A stretch of DNA of 64,000 nucleotides, taken from the NCBI RefSeq assembly GCF_030766725.1, contig NZ_JARQWR010000003.1, positions 364,277 through 428,276 of the forward strand, read 5' to 3'. The position numbers were made by a program, and so were the translations under genes. Within the stretch, counting starts at the first letter, position 1, and every line of letters starts with the position of its first letter. The notes beneath the pieces were generated by a model. That model saw nothing but the letters and a program-made list of their open reading frames with translations. It ran no database searches and was not told where the DNA came from. This document shows positions 42,966 to 50,935 of the stretch, piece after piece. The DNA is from Flavobacterium aerium. GTDB taxonomy: Bacteria > Bacteroidota > Bacteroidia > Flavobacteriales > Flavobacteriaceae.

Positions 42966-43703
42966 TTATTCATGGTAATAAAACACGTGAGAAGAGTATA
43001 ATTCATCCTCCCACCAATCTTTTCTAACTTCCGAAAAATAATTGTAATTTAACTGTCCTGCTTGTGATTGCAGTGGATATATTACTACACCATTCTCTCG
43101 ATAAGCTTTATTCGAATCTGTTTCAGGAACAACAGGAACAATATGTCCTGAAAGCCCTTTTTCTTTTCTTTTGGCGCAAATTATTCCAACTCCACCATTC
43201 ATATTCACTTTATTTTGAATTTCATCAACAGAAGACATTCTTTTCCATCCAAAGCTAGCACCCCATTGTAAAAACCAATCGTGTATAGCACTGGAATAAA
43301 TTCGATCTACCGTTTGTTCAAAAACAGCTTCAACTTCCTCTCCTTGTAATATTCTTTCTAGAGCCTCATCTTTCCACCAAACCGTAGGAAGATAGACTTT
43401 ACTGAAATAACAATAATCGTAAGAGTAGACATTACAATACGTATCTTCTTCTGTTTTTTGATATCTAATATTGGTTTCAACATCTAGTTTATCAATAAGT
43501 CGACCAATACTTTCTTTTTTACTAGCAACATCCGTTAAATCTCTAAAGGGGATACTAGAATCAACAATAGGATGTTCTTTCTTTTCCATAGAATCTAATC
43601 GAGATTCTAAATCAGGTAATAAATCGGCTTTCTTTATTTGGTTGTTCGGTATTGCATTATCAACTAAGGGTGATACAACTTCTGATACTATATATTTTTC
43701 CAT
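42966..43703 (-). CDS. Possible Cys/His peptidoglycan-type amidase
   Basis: A 245-aa protein. The N-terminal 80 residues are charged and helical. Then TYCNVYSYDYC (Cys90), the WW/WG-rich middle (LPTVWW, DWFLQWGASFGW) and LSGHIVPVVPE (His187) give a Cys-then-His order seen in papain-like cell-wall amidases, with GHI as the usual His motif. No signal peptide is seen. Such enzymes can be effectors or lysins. The assignment is tentative. Confidence 0.42.
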   Translation of the reverse strand: MEKYIVSEVVSPLVDNAIPNNQIKKADLLPDLESRLDSMEKKEHPIVDSSIPFRDLTDVASKKESIGRLIDKLDVETNIRYQKTEEDTYCNVYSYDYCYFSKVYLPTVWWKDEALERILQGEEVEAVFEQTVDRIYSSAIHDWFLQWGASFGWKRMSSVDEIQNKVNMNGGVGIICAKRKEKGLSGHIVPVVPETDSNKAYRENGVVIYPLQSQAGQLNYNYFSEVRKDWWEDELYSSHVFYYHE

Positions 43704-43995
43704 CTTGACTTCTTCAAATTATTTGGCTTAACGTTGTAGGAATTAACGATTCATACATCTTAATTTTGTTAACCAAAAAGTAAATATAGGGATTTTAAAT
43801 TTTTTAAAGGACTCTTAAAAGAGACAAATTATAGAAAATAACCTGATTTATTTCGTTATTTACTCCATTTAAATGTTTTTCACCTTAATCTATTTCCATT
43901 TTATTCCCGAACAATTGAACCATTTCTAATGTATATGGTCTAACCAATACTATACAGAAAACAATCTATGAAACATACATCTAAAAAACAATAGA

Positions 43996-44033
43996 TCAAA
44001 AGGTTATTGTTTTGAATCCAGTCGAGGTCACAA
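43996..44033 (+). repeat. attR-like direct repeat (tRNA-Arg 3' fragment)
   Basis: 35 of 38 bases match 32007-32044; the last 23 (core GAATCCAGTCGAGGTCACAA) are identical. No 5' half of a tRNA precedes it, so it is the displaced 3' end left by integration. Confidence 0.8.
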
Positions 44034-44034
44034 T

Positions 44035-44072
44035 ACAAGAAAAGCCCACATTCACATGTGGGCTTTTCTTGT
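44035..44072. terminator. Strong bidirectional terminator
   Basis: A 17-bp perfect stem (ACAAGAAAAGCCCACAT and its complement) with loop TCAC. It follows the tRNA fragment and may be the original terminator of tRNA-Arg before island insertion. Confidence 0.88.
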
Positions 44073-44141
44073 ATTTATATCTGGAACAATTTTATGATTC
44101 TCAAAAAGAAATCAAATAGGTAGAGAGAACCTTTTAATAGG

Positions 44142-44546
44142 TTATTCTATGAAACTATTGTATTCTTCATCGGTTACTCTCTCTAGCCATTTTACGCCAC
44201 CTTTATCAATATCGGTAGCAATTACTATATGAGAGAATAAAGAATTTGGTGAAGCTCCATGCCAATGTTCCACACCGGCTGGTATAGTAATTACTTCTCC
44301 TTTGCGAATCAATCGGATTGGTGTACCTCTTTCTTGATAATACCCAATACCTTCTGTTACAATCAGCATCTGCAAACCAGCATAGATGTGCCAGTTATTT
44401 CTGGATCCTGATTTAAAAAAAACATCTTTGATAATACTATTAAAAGGTTTAATATCCGTTTGTCTCATTTTATAAAAAACTTCACCCGTAATATATTCCT
44501 GAGAAATTTTTGTTCCTTCGAGCATTATTGTACGTTTTGCTGACAT
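44142..44546 (-). CDS. Cupin-domain protein
   Basis: A 134-aa single-domain cupin. NWHIYAGLQMLIVTEGIGYYQERG is the first metal-binding block and IPAGVEHWHGASP the second (His-Trp-His). The sequence belongs to the group often labelled (R)-mandelonitrile lyase-like, small beta-barrel metalloenzymes with varied roles; carboxymuconolactone decarboxylases often neighbour them but none is here. The first motif has Ile-Tyr where a second His is usual (HxH), so metal binding may differ. Confidence 0.75.
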   Translation of the reverse strand: MSAKRTIMLEGTKISQEYITGEVFYKMRQTDIKPFNSIIKDVFFKSGSRNNWHIYAGLQMLIVTEGIGYYQERGTPIRLIRKGEVITIPAGVEHWHGASPNSLFSHIVIATDIDKGGVKWLERVTDEEYNSFIE

Positions 44547-44851
44547 ATAAATTTGATTTATTATTCCCTAAATTTTGCTAGATGTTATTCAATAGATTGT
44601 ATGGTAGTAGAATATTATAATAATGATCTCTTATACCTATTTTTCTTTGTGATTATCCATTTTGAATCACACAATAGAAGAGATGATACTATGTACCATA
44701 GTTTAAAAAATGGCTATAGGTATAGACTTTAGTAAGTAGTCAGACCAACCTATTGTTCATTAATTCAAGGCAAATTTACTGTAGTAAAAACAGTCTTATG
44801 TAATAAGATTCAAACAAAAAATTATAAAATTCAAACAATTTGTCTCATTTC
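44547..44851. other. Intergenic region, no gene seen
   Basis: About 305 AT-rich bases between two minus-strand genes. Nothing recognisable. Confidence 0.4.
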
Positions 44852-45643
44852 CTATCTTTCTAAATTAAATTCTGATTTCAAAATTTCCTCTAATTTGTCA
44901 TTTTCAAATGTATATGTTTCGGTTTCACCGTTTTTGATCGATTTAATGGTATTATTATGTAGTATCTTTTTACCCAGTGGATTTCGAAGAACAACCACCA
45001 AATTGTTTACAAAAAAGGAGTCTGGATGTGTCGAATTATAGTGATTGGCAGGTTTAAAATCAATCCATTTTTGGGGTGACAAGTTAAATGAATAAAGACT
45101 TGCCCACTCTTTATTGACTATCATCTTCAATAAATATTCTCCTTCTTCGGTTAATTCCAGAGCAAATGTTTCTGGCCCTTGCTTCACCTCTACTCCTATA
45201 TTACTTAATTTAAAAGGTTCCCAAATTGAATTACCTCCAAATCCTAAATCGATTAAATAGGTTTCTTTTTCGATGGTTGCAATGATTGCCATGTGTGTTT
45301 TTGGAGTTTCACTCGGATGGACTAATGGACGTGCTGCAACAAACTGATATTGTATCCCTATTTGCTGTAAGGCTAAGCCAAATATCCCATTGATTTCATA
45401 GCAGTATCCTCCTCTATTTCGATAAATTATCTTGTCGACAATCTCATTTCCAACCAATGAAACACTTTTACCAGCCTGAACATCTAAATCTTCAAAAGGA
45501 ACAGTAAATATCTGACATTGCATCATTCTCCTAATACTTTCAAGACTTAAATTGGGTTGTCCTGTAAATTGTATCCGATCCAAATAATCCTGTAAAACAA
45601 AATTATCAGCTCTCACATATTGGATGTTCTTAGATTCTATCAT
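44852..45643 (-). CDS. nat: Arylamine N-acetyltransferase
   Basis: A 263-aa cytosolic enzyme that moves acetyl from acetyl-CoA to arylamines, arylhydrazines or hydroxylamines. The catalytic triad is visible: Cys in RNRGGYCYEING, His in KTHMAIIA and Asp in LIDLGFG. VPFEDLDVQ is the usual N-terminal motif. Length fits the family (about 260-280). It stands alone. Confidence 0.9.
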   Translation of the reverse strand: MIESKNIQYVRADNFVLQDYLDRIQFTGQPNLSLESIRRMMQCQIFTVPFEDLDVQAGKSVSLVGNEIVDKIIYRNRGGYCYEINGIFGLALQQIGIQYQFVAARPLVHPSETPKTHMAIIATIEKETYLIDLGFGGNSIWEPFKLSNIGVEVKQGPETFALELTEEGEYLLKMIVNKEWASLYSFNLSPQKWIDFKPANHYNSTHPDSFFVNNLVVVLRNPLGKKILHNNTIKSIKNGETETYTFENDKLEEILKSEFNLER

Positions 45644-45830
45644 TTTCTTTCTCTTTTATTTTATAATGAAATTATCATTCAAATTAGACTTATTCAGAAT
45701 GAACTAAGGTATAAAAAACTGAGATTTGTTCCTATTTAAAAATAAAGTAGAATCAAATCATTTCTTAAACCTGTTTAAGTTTTTTCAATTGAAAGTTCCT
45801 AATCTTTGTATCAACTAAATACAACCTGTT

Positions 45831-46262
45831 ATGGAATCAAAATATCTTTCTGCTTCGCAGCTTTTCTTACGAATCGCATTATCAATTTCTTTTTTATCTG
45901 CTGTTGCCGATCGATTCGGTATGTGGGGTATGCCTGGAAGTCCAGGTGTAAACTGGGGAAACTGGCAAAATTTTGTCCAATATTCCAATACACTTAATGC
46001 TTTTGCTTCACCACAAATTGGGAATTTTCTTGCCATTTTCGCTACAGTATTAGAAATCGTTTTGCCACTATTATTACTCGTTGGTTATAAACTAAAAATT
46101 ACTGCTTTTATAGCCGGATGCTTATTAGCTTCTTTTGGACTTGTAATGACTCTTAGTATAGGGATAAAACCATCTTTAGATTATTCTGTATGGACTAGTG
46201 CAGCGGCATGTTTCTTATTAAGCGTATTACAAAATCATACTTTTATCATCAAAGGCGAATAA
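45831..46262 (+). CDS. DoxX-family membrane protein
   Basis: A 143-aa protein with four membrane helices (about 10-28, 57-76, 83-102, 112-132). The short Asp-Arg motif (AVADRFGMWG) after helix 1 and the 4-TM layout fit DoxX/DoxD-like proteins, linked to respiratory or redox complexes but poorly understood. It stands upstream of the metal-handling operon but separated by 137 bases. Confidence 0.82.
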   Translation: MESKYLSASQLFLRIALSISFLSAVADRFGMWGMPGSPGVNWGNWQNFVQYSNTLNAFASPQIGNFLAIFATVLEIVLPLLLLVGYKLKITAFIAGCLLASFGLVMTLSIGIKPSLDYSVWTSAAACFLLSVLQNHTFIIKGE

Positions 46263-46383
46263 CTATTATTCCTTGAGTATCAATCAAAATTATTTACTAC
46301 TAAACACCCTGATAATCAGTATTCAAACAGAACAACTAAACAGTATTAGAAAAAAATTAACATATCACGCAGAGAATAAAATG

Positions 46384-46391
46384 TATATTTG
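46384..46391 (+). promoter_or_regulatory. -7 promoter element of the metal-handling operon
   Basis: TATATTTG, a perfect match, only 8 bases before the ATG at 46400. If used, the mRNA is almost leaderless. Confidence 0.45.
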
Positions 46392-46399
46392 CTCCGAAT

Positions 46400-46756
46400 A
46401 TGACAAAAAAGTTCTACATACTATTCCTCGTTACGCTTGGTTTCCTTATGGGACCAACGCTTTCGTTTGCTCATAGTCCAGAACCAAAAATGGCATGTTG
46501 TAAAAAAGAGTCTTCTGAAAAATCATGTTGCAAAGACATGGATTCTAAAGAAAAGAAGCACAGCTGTGATGGTAGTTGTAAAGGGGCTTCTTGTAGCTGT
46601 CCTACTGTTTACTGTGGTAGCTCGTCTTTCCTTTCTTTTCAATCAGAAAACACTTCTCTTTTTAATTTCTTAGAAAGAAAACAAAACTATTATTACTCAG
46701 AAATCGTAATCTCAACTGATTTCCGTTCTATTTGGCTTCCACCTAAAATAAGCTAA
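46400..46756 (+). CDS. Cys-rich secreted protein, possible metal binder
   Basis: A 118-aa protein with a signal peptide (about 1-24, ending SFAHS). The mature N-terminal part is extraordinarily Cys-rich: MACCKKE, KSCCKDMDSKEKKHSCDG and SCKGASCSCP, ten or more Cys within about 40 residues. The C-terminal part is uncharged and ends IWLPPKIS. Such proteins in Bacteroidota often precede metal-transport genes (compare the HYC_CC_PP family). It is the first gene of the HMA/TlpA operon and may bind soft metals such as copper or zinc (inference). Confidence 0.68.
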   Translation: MTKKFYILFLVTLGFLMGPTLSFAHSPEPKMACCKKESSEKSCCKDMDSKEKKHSCDGSCKGASCSCPTVYCGSSSFLSFQSENTSLFNFLERKQNYYYSEIVISTDFRSIWLPPKIS

Positions 46757-46910
46757 ATTTCCTTTTTTGACAGCTATAAGTCTGTCCAATCCAAAGCCTA
46801 TATGGCAAAATCATTATTTGTTTTAATCCTGCTCAGCATTGAATATAGCTTCTAACGTTATGTATTCTCTTGTTTTGCTCTCGGATTAATCAATCCAAAA
46901 TTATACAAAC

Positions 46911-47264
46911 ATGAATTCTATATATAAATTATTGATGACAATGGTTCTATTGTTATCAGTCTCTTTTGCGAATGCGCAAATAAAAAACAGTACAACGGAA
47001 TCTGTAAAAATCAATGGTAACTGCAGTATGTGCAAAAAAACTATTGAAACTGCTGCTAATCAGAAAAAAGTAGCGCAATTAAATTGGGATGAAAATACCA
47101 AAATAGCAACGGTTACTTACGATGCGAAGAAAACTAACATCAACGAGATTTTAAAACGTGTAGCCCTTGCGGGATATGACAGTGAAAAAGCAACAGCACC
47201 AGACGATGTCTATAATCAATTGCATGGATGTTGTCAATATGAAAGAGAACCTAATAAACAATAA
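46911..47264 (+). CDS. Periplasmic heavy-metal-associated (HMA) protein
   Basis: A 117-aa protein with a signal peptide (about 1-22, ending SFANAQ) and one HMA (ferredoxin-fold) domain at about 28-93. The metal site is GNCSMCKKT (CxxC); a late pair HGCCQYE may add a second site. It would carry Cu+ or a similar ion in the periplasm, unlike cytoplasmic CopZ. It lies 17 bases before a TlpA-type thioredoxin gene in a four-gene run. Confidence 0.82.
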   Translation: MNSIYKLLMTMVLLLSVSFANAQIKNSTTESVKINGNCSMCKKTIETAANQKKVAQLNWDENTKIATVTYDAKKTNINEILKRVALAGYDSEKATAPDDVYNQLHGCCQYEREPNKQ

Positions 47265-47281
47265 TCTTAAATCAACCTATT

Positions 47282-47767
47282 ATGTTTAATATAAAAAACA
47301 CCGTTGTTTTATTGGTCTTTCTTATTAGCTTTTCTATGGTAAATGCTCAAATAAAAGTTGGTGATACTTATCCTGATATTACACTTCAAAACAATCAAAA
47401 TACTACTGTAAAACTGAGCTCTTTAAAAGGAAAAACAGTTTTAGTAGACTTTTGGGCATCATGGTGTGCGCCATGTCGATTAGGAAATAAAAAGTTAGTG
47501 AAGTTATACGAAAAGTACAAAAGTCAAAATTTTGAAATCGTAGGAATATCAATTGATACTGATCAATCAAAATGGTTAAAAGCCATAGAGAAAGACAAAA
47601 TGAAACACCAGCAATTAATTGACCCTAAAGGTTTTGATGCCAAATCGGCTGTTGCTTTTGGAGCAGAAACATTGCCTGCTGCTTATCTTTTCAATGCTTC
47701 TGGGAAACTGATTGCCATTAATCCTACTGAAGCTCAAATAATTGCCCAGATCAAACTTAAAAAATAA
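47282..47767 (+). CDS. TlpA-type periplasmic thioredoxin
   Basis: A 161-aa thiol-disulfide oxidoreductase with a signal peptide (about 1-22, ending VNAQ). The active site is WASWCAPCR in the TlpA/ResA context VDFWASWC; the cis-Pro is in ETLPAAYLF. It keeps partner Cys pairs reduced outside the inner membrane; its neighbours are two CxxC HMA proteins, so these are likely substrates (inference). Only 5 bases separate it from the second HMA gene. Confidence 0.88.
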   Translation: MFNIKNTVVLLVFLISFSMVNAQIKVGDTYPDITLQNNQNTTVKLSSLKGKTVLVDFWASWCAPCRLGNKKLVKLYEKYKSQNFEIVGISIDTDQSKWLKAIEKDKMKHQQLIDPKGFDAKSAVAFGAETLPAAYLFNASGKLIAINPTEAQIIAQIKLKK

Positions 47768-47772
47768 AAAAA

Positions 47773-48300
47773 ATGAAAACATTCAACCTAAAATATATAG
47801 CTCTAAGCCTTTTAGTTTTTCTAATCGGTGTACAATCAAATGCTCAAATCTCTAAAGCCGAAATAATTGCTACTGGATTAACTTGTTCGATGTGCTCAAA
47901 TGCCATCAACAAACAATTAAAGTCAATGGCAGAAGTCGATAGTATCAGTACTGATTTGAATACTAATACCTTCACGGTTTATTTTAAAGAGAATAGCACT
48001 TTACAGCCTAAAGTATTAAAAAATGCTGTTGAAAAAGCAGGTTTTTTTGTTGGTTCAATGGTATTAACCATGAAAATTGATGCTGCAAAAGTTGAAGATA
48101 ATTCTGTTGCAAAAATAGATGATGTATCTTATATCTTCATTGATCCTAAAACTCAAATTTCAGATAATGAAAGTAAATTCAGAGTTTTAGACAAAGGTTA
48201 TGTAACACAAAAAGAGTATAAAAAACTAACTAAATCATATTCAAAACATCCAAGTTACATGACGGAGAATGAAAATGATTATCATTTAAAGACCCTATAA
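47773..48300 (+). CDS. Second periplasmic HMA protein with extra C-terminal region
   Basis: A 175-aa protein with a signal peptide (about 1-24), an HMA domain (about 27-100) with CxxC in GLTCSMCSNA, and a further 75-residue alpha-beta region (DDVSYIFIDPKTQISDNESK, YVTQKEYKKLTK) without Cys. The additional region is unknown. It is closely coupled to the thioredoxin gene before and the outer-membrane gene after (one base gap). Confidence 0.78.
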   Translation: MKTFNLKYIALSLLVFLIGVQSNAQISKAEIIATGLTCSMCSNAINKQLKSMAEVDSISTDLNTNTFTVYFKENSTLQPKVLKNAVEKAGFFVGSMVLTMKIDAAKVEDNSVAKIDDVSYIFIDPKTQISDNESKFRVLDKGYVTQKEYKKLTKSYSKHPSYMTENENDYHLKTL

Positions 48301-48301
48301 A

Positions 48302-49108
48302 ATGAGATATCTTTCAATTGCATTATTACTGTTTATTTCATTTCAAATTAAGGCTCAGGAATTATTTGTAGTTACCGAGCCAGCAAGTAATGTACCCGCA
48401 GGTTCCGTGGGGGTTCGTGTAGGTCAATCTTTCATGAAAGACCAAATGGAAGGTGGTACCATGTATAATTTATCCCCTGAGGTTACTTGGGGAATCAATA
48501 AAAATTTAATGGTTCGTGGTTCAGCTTTCTTTAGTAATGCCAATAATGGATTTCAAGCTAGAGGTGGTGGTGTTTATGCTAAATACCGTTTTTTTTCGGT
48601 AGATGATTTACAAAGTCATTTTCGTATGGCTGCTTTTGGTCGTTACAGTTGGAATAATTCCGCTATTAACCATGAAGCCATCGATCTGATGAATGGAAAC
48701 TCTGGTTTTGAAGCGGGTATCGTTGCTACTCAATTACTTAAAAAAGTAGCTATTAGCTCTTCTTTAAGTTATGGACATGCCTTAGATAATGATCGGTACA
48801 AGTTTCCTGAATTTCAAGGGAACAGTGCTATGAATTATACATTTTCTATCGGGCGACTTATGCATCCAAAAAAATATACTAGTTTCAAACAAACGAATAT
48901 TAATACGATGTTGGAATTTGTAGGTCAAACGGTTACGGAAAACGGAAGGTCTTATCTCGATGTTGTTCCTTCTATTCAATTCATTATTAATAGTCAGGCA
49001 CGAATTGATATTGCTTATCGAAAAGAATTATACAATTCTATGGAACGTTTAACTTCGGATGGTTTTTATTTAAAACTTGAGTACACATTTTTCAATGTTA
49101 CGAAATAA
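48302..49108 (+). CDS. Outer-membrane beta-barrel protein
   Basis: A 268-aa protein with a signal peptide (about 1-18, ending IKAQ). The mature part alternates amphipathic strands (GSVGVRVGQSF, MYNLSPEVTWGIN, GGGVYAKYRFF, GFYLKLEYTFF) and ends close to an aromatic residue, as in outer-membrane barrels. It is the last gene of the metal operon, so it may export or import the metal handled by the HMA proteins. Its exact family is not known to me. A terminator is at 49137-49177. Confidence 0.65.
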   Translation: MRYLSIALLLFISFQIKAQELFVVTEPASNVPAGSVGVRVGQSFMKDQMEGGTMYNLSPEVTWGINKNLMVRGSAFFSNANNGFQARGGGVYAKYRFFSVDDLQSHFRMAAFGRYSWNNSAINHEAIDLMNGNSGFEAGIVATQLLKKVAISSSLSYGHALDNDRYKFPEFQGNSAMNYTFSIGRLMHPKKYTSFKQTNINTMLEFVGQTVTENGRSYLDVVPSIQFIINSQARIDIAYRKELYNSMERLTSDGFYLKLEYTFFNVTK

Positions 49109-49136
49109 GTAGGCTTTTAAAATAGAATTATGATAT

Positions 49137-49177
49137 AAAAGTTCCAATAGACACTTCGTTTATTGGAACTTTTATCT
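49137..49177 (+). terminator. Terminator of the metal-handling operon
   Basis: Arms AAAAGTTCCAATA / TATTGGAACTTTT with an 11-base loop and a T-rich tail. Confidence 0.82.
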
Positions 49178-49238
49178 TTTATAGGATTAAAGTGAGTAAT
49201 AAAAAAAGGAATTTATTTTTTTATATCAAAATGTAAAG

Positions 49239-49246
49239 TATATTTG
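49239..49246 (+). promoter_or_regulatory. -7 promoter element of the membrane protein/XRE pair
   Basis: TATATTTG, perfect consensus, 47 bases before the ATG at 49294. A 10-codon mini-frame (ATG at 49252, MKTKLYKKTN) lies in the leader. Confidence 0.55.
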
Positions 49247-49293
49247 TCATTATGAAAACTAAACTTTACAAAAAGACTAACTAAATTTACATC

Positions 49294-49701
49294 ATGAAAA
49301 CACTTACTGCCAACAAAAAAGGATTACTTCCAAACTATTTTAAAAAAATAGGAATCGCCATCGTAGTATTAGCGATTATTATTCCCATTATTATTAGACT
49401 ATCTTTACCCGAATTACACAGCCATAAAGCTATAATAAAGCTACTAGCCATGAATATAATAATCTTAGGGTTATTCTTTATTGCGTGGTCAAGAGATAAA
49501 ATTGAAGATGAGATGACTTTGCACATCCGATTCATGTCGATGGTAAGAGCATTTGTATTTGGTATTATTTTAGTTATACTTCAACCACTTGTTGATGTTG
49601 TGTTCTCTGAACCTATAGCTGAAATATCAAGCCAACAACTCATCGCTACTATGTTACTCTTTTTTATTTTTACCTACGCTGTACAGAAAAAAGCCAATTA
49701 A
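49294..49701 (+). CDS. Four-helix membrane protein paired with an XRE regulator
   Basis: A 135-aa integral membrane protein with four predicted helices (about 17-35, 47-63, 78-99, 112-130) and the cytoplasmic loop WSRDKIEDEMTLHIRF. It is translationally linked to the XRE gene that starts one base after its stop codon. This pairing (small membrane protein plus a YgzD-like XRE regulator) is common in Firmicutes and Bacteroidota, but the signal is unknown. Confidence 0.72.
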   Translation: MKTLTANKKGLLPNYFKKIGIAIVVLAIIIPIIIRLSLPELHSHKAIIKLLAMNIIILGLFFIAWSRDKIEDEMTLHIRFMSMVRAFVFGIILVILQPLVDVVFSEPIAEISSQQLIATMLLFFIFTYAVQKKAN

Positions 49702-49702
49702 A

Positions 49703-49903
49703 ATGAAAAATACATTAAAAGTAGAGCGCGCTAAATTAAATATGACACAGCAGGAATTAGCAGATCAAATTAGTGTATCCCGACAAACGATCAATTCGAT
49801 TGAATCACAAAAATATATTCCATCTACAGTGCTAGCACTTAAAATTTCAAAAGTATTTAATACTTCTGTAAATGACATTTTCGAATTAGAAAACGAAGAT
49901 TAG
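49703..49903 (+). CDS. XRE-family transcriptional regulator (66 aa)
   Basis: A minimal one-domain XRE protein: ERAKLNMTQQELADQISVS, RQTINSIESQKYIPSTVLAL. The type with a tail of NDIFELE is typical of YgzD-like regulators that pair with a membrane protein gene. It probably controls its own operon through the promoter at 49239. Confidence 0.88.
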   Translation: MKNTLKVERAKLNMTQQELADQISVSRQTINSIESQKYIPSTVLALKISKVFNTSVNDIFELENED

Positions 49904-50028
49904 TCTCTTTTTATATCTATAATGCTTCCTTAAAATACAAATCATAGTGAGATAGTATATTTATAGCAAGTTTCGGATTTTATCTACTTAAAAAATGAAG
50001 GATCTTTGTGCTATAAAACTTTGGTAAG

Positions 50029-50883
50029 ATGAATGAGCAAGAACAAATGAATTATAATCGTATCGCTGATGCCATCGATTATATCCAGGAACATTTTAAA
50101 GCACAACCTAATCTTGATCAGGTAGCCGAAAAGGTAAACATGAGTCCATACCATTTCCAACGGTTATTTACGGATTGGGCAGGAACGAGTCCTAAAAAAT
50201 TTCTTCAATACATAAGCATTGAGCATGCTAAAAAAATTCTGAAAGAAGATCATACTACTTTATTTGATACTGCTTATGAAACAGGCTTGTCCAGTACAAG
50301 TCGCTTGCACGATCTATTTATAAAAATAGAAGGGATGACACCTGCAGAATATAAGAATGGTGGTAAGAATTTACTAATTAATTACAGTTTTGCAGAAAGT
50401 CCCTTTGGTAATATACTCGTTGCTTCAACAACTAAGGGCATTTGTCATATGGCTTTTTATAATGAGGAAAAAGAAGCTTTTACCCATTTGCAACAAAGAT
50501 ATCCTAATGCACTTTTCATTCAAAAATTAGATCTGATTCAGCAAAATGCTCTTTTCATTTTCCAAAACGATTGGAGTAAATTACCTGAAATAAAATTGCA
50601 TTTAAAAGGCACTGATTTTCAACTTAAGGTATGGCAAGCATTATTGAAAATTCCAATGGGTAAATTATCTACCTATGGTGCAATTGCTCAGAAAATAGAA
50701 AACCCAAATGCGTCTAGAGCCGTCGGTACTGCTATAGGTAGTAATCCTGTAGCTTTTCTCATTCCCTGTCATCGGGTAATACAATCTACAGGAAACTTTG
50801 GTGGTTATATGTGGGGAACTACTCGTAAAACAGCTATCATTGGTTGGGAAGGAATAAAAACAGATATTGAAGTATCTGAATAA
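50029..50883 (+). CDS. AraC-type regulator fused to O6-alkylguanine-DNA alkyltransferase
   Basis: A 284-aa Ada-like protein without the N-terminal phosphotriester (Cys4 zinc) domain. Residues about 8-108 are an AraC HTH domain (LDQVAEKVNMSPYHFQRLFT), 120-200 an Ogt N-terminal domain, and 195-280 the methyltransferase domain with the acceptor Cys in IPCHRVIQ and the arginine finger in NASRAVGTA. It would directly repair O6-methylguanine and probably activate genes in response to alkylation; without the Cys4 domain its switch must work differently from E. coli Ada. Confidence 0.88.
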   Translation: MNEQEQMNYNRIADAIDYIQEHFKAQPNLDQVAEKVNMSPYHFQRLFTDWAGTSPKKFLQYISIEHAKKILKEDHTTLFDTAYETGLSSTSRLHDLFIKIEGMTPAEYKNGGKNLLINYSFAESPFGNILVASTTKGICHMAFYNEEKEAFTHLQQRYPNALFIQKLDLIQQNALFIFQNDWSKLPEIKLHLKGTDFQLKVWQALLKIPMGKLSTYGAIAQKIENPNASRAVGTAIGSNPVAFLIPCHRVIQSTGNFGGYMWGTTRKTAIIGWEGIKTDIEVSE

Positions 50884-50935
50884 ATTCAATCTATATTTTC
50901 CTATCAGTATTTACTATTAACTACGGATCTAGTTT

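Larger units (their letters stand above)
43704..44141. other. Island right margin
   Basis: About 440 bases holding the att-like repeat (43996-44033) and a strong terminator (44035-44072). No gene is supported. Confidence 0.5.

Noticed and set aside
43996..44072. A second complete tRNA gene
   Set aside because: Only the 3' part (T-arm and acceptor strand) is present; no acceptor 5' strand or D-arm precedes it.
46273..46476. 67-aa frame overlapping the Cys-rich protein gene
   Set aside because: Overlaps a clear signal-peptide gene in another frame and has no recognisable feature.
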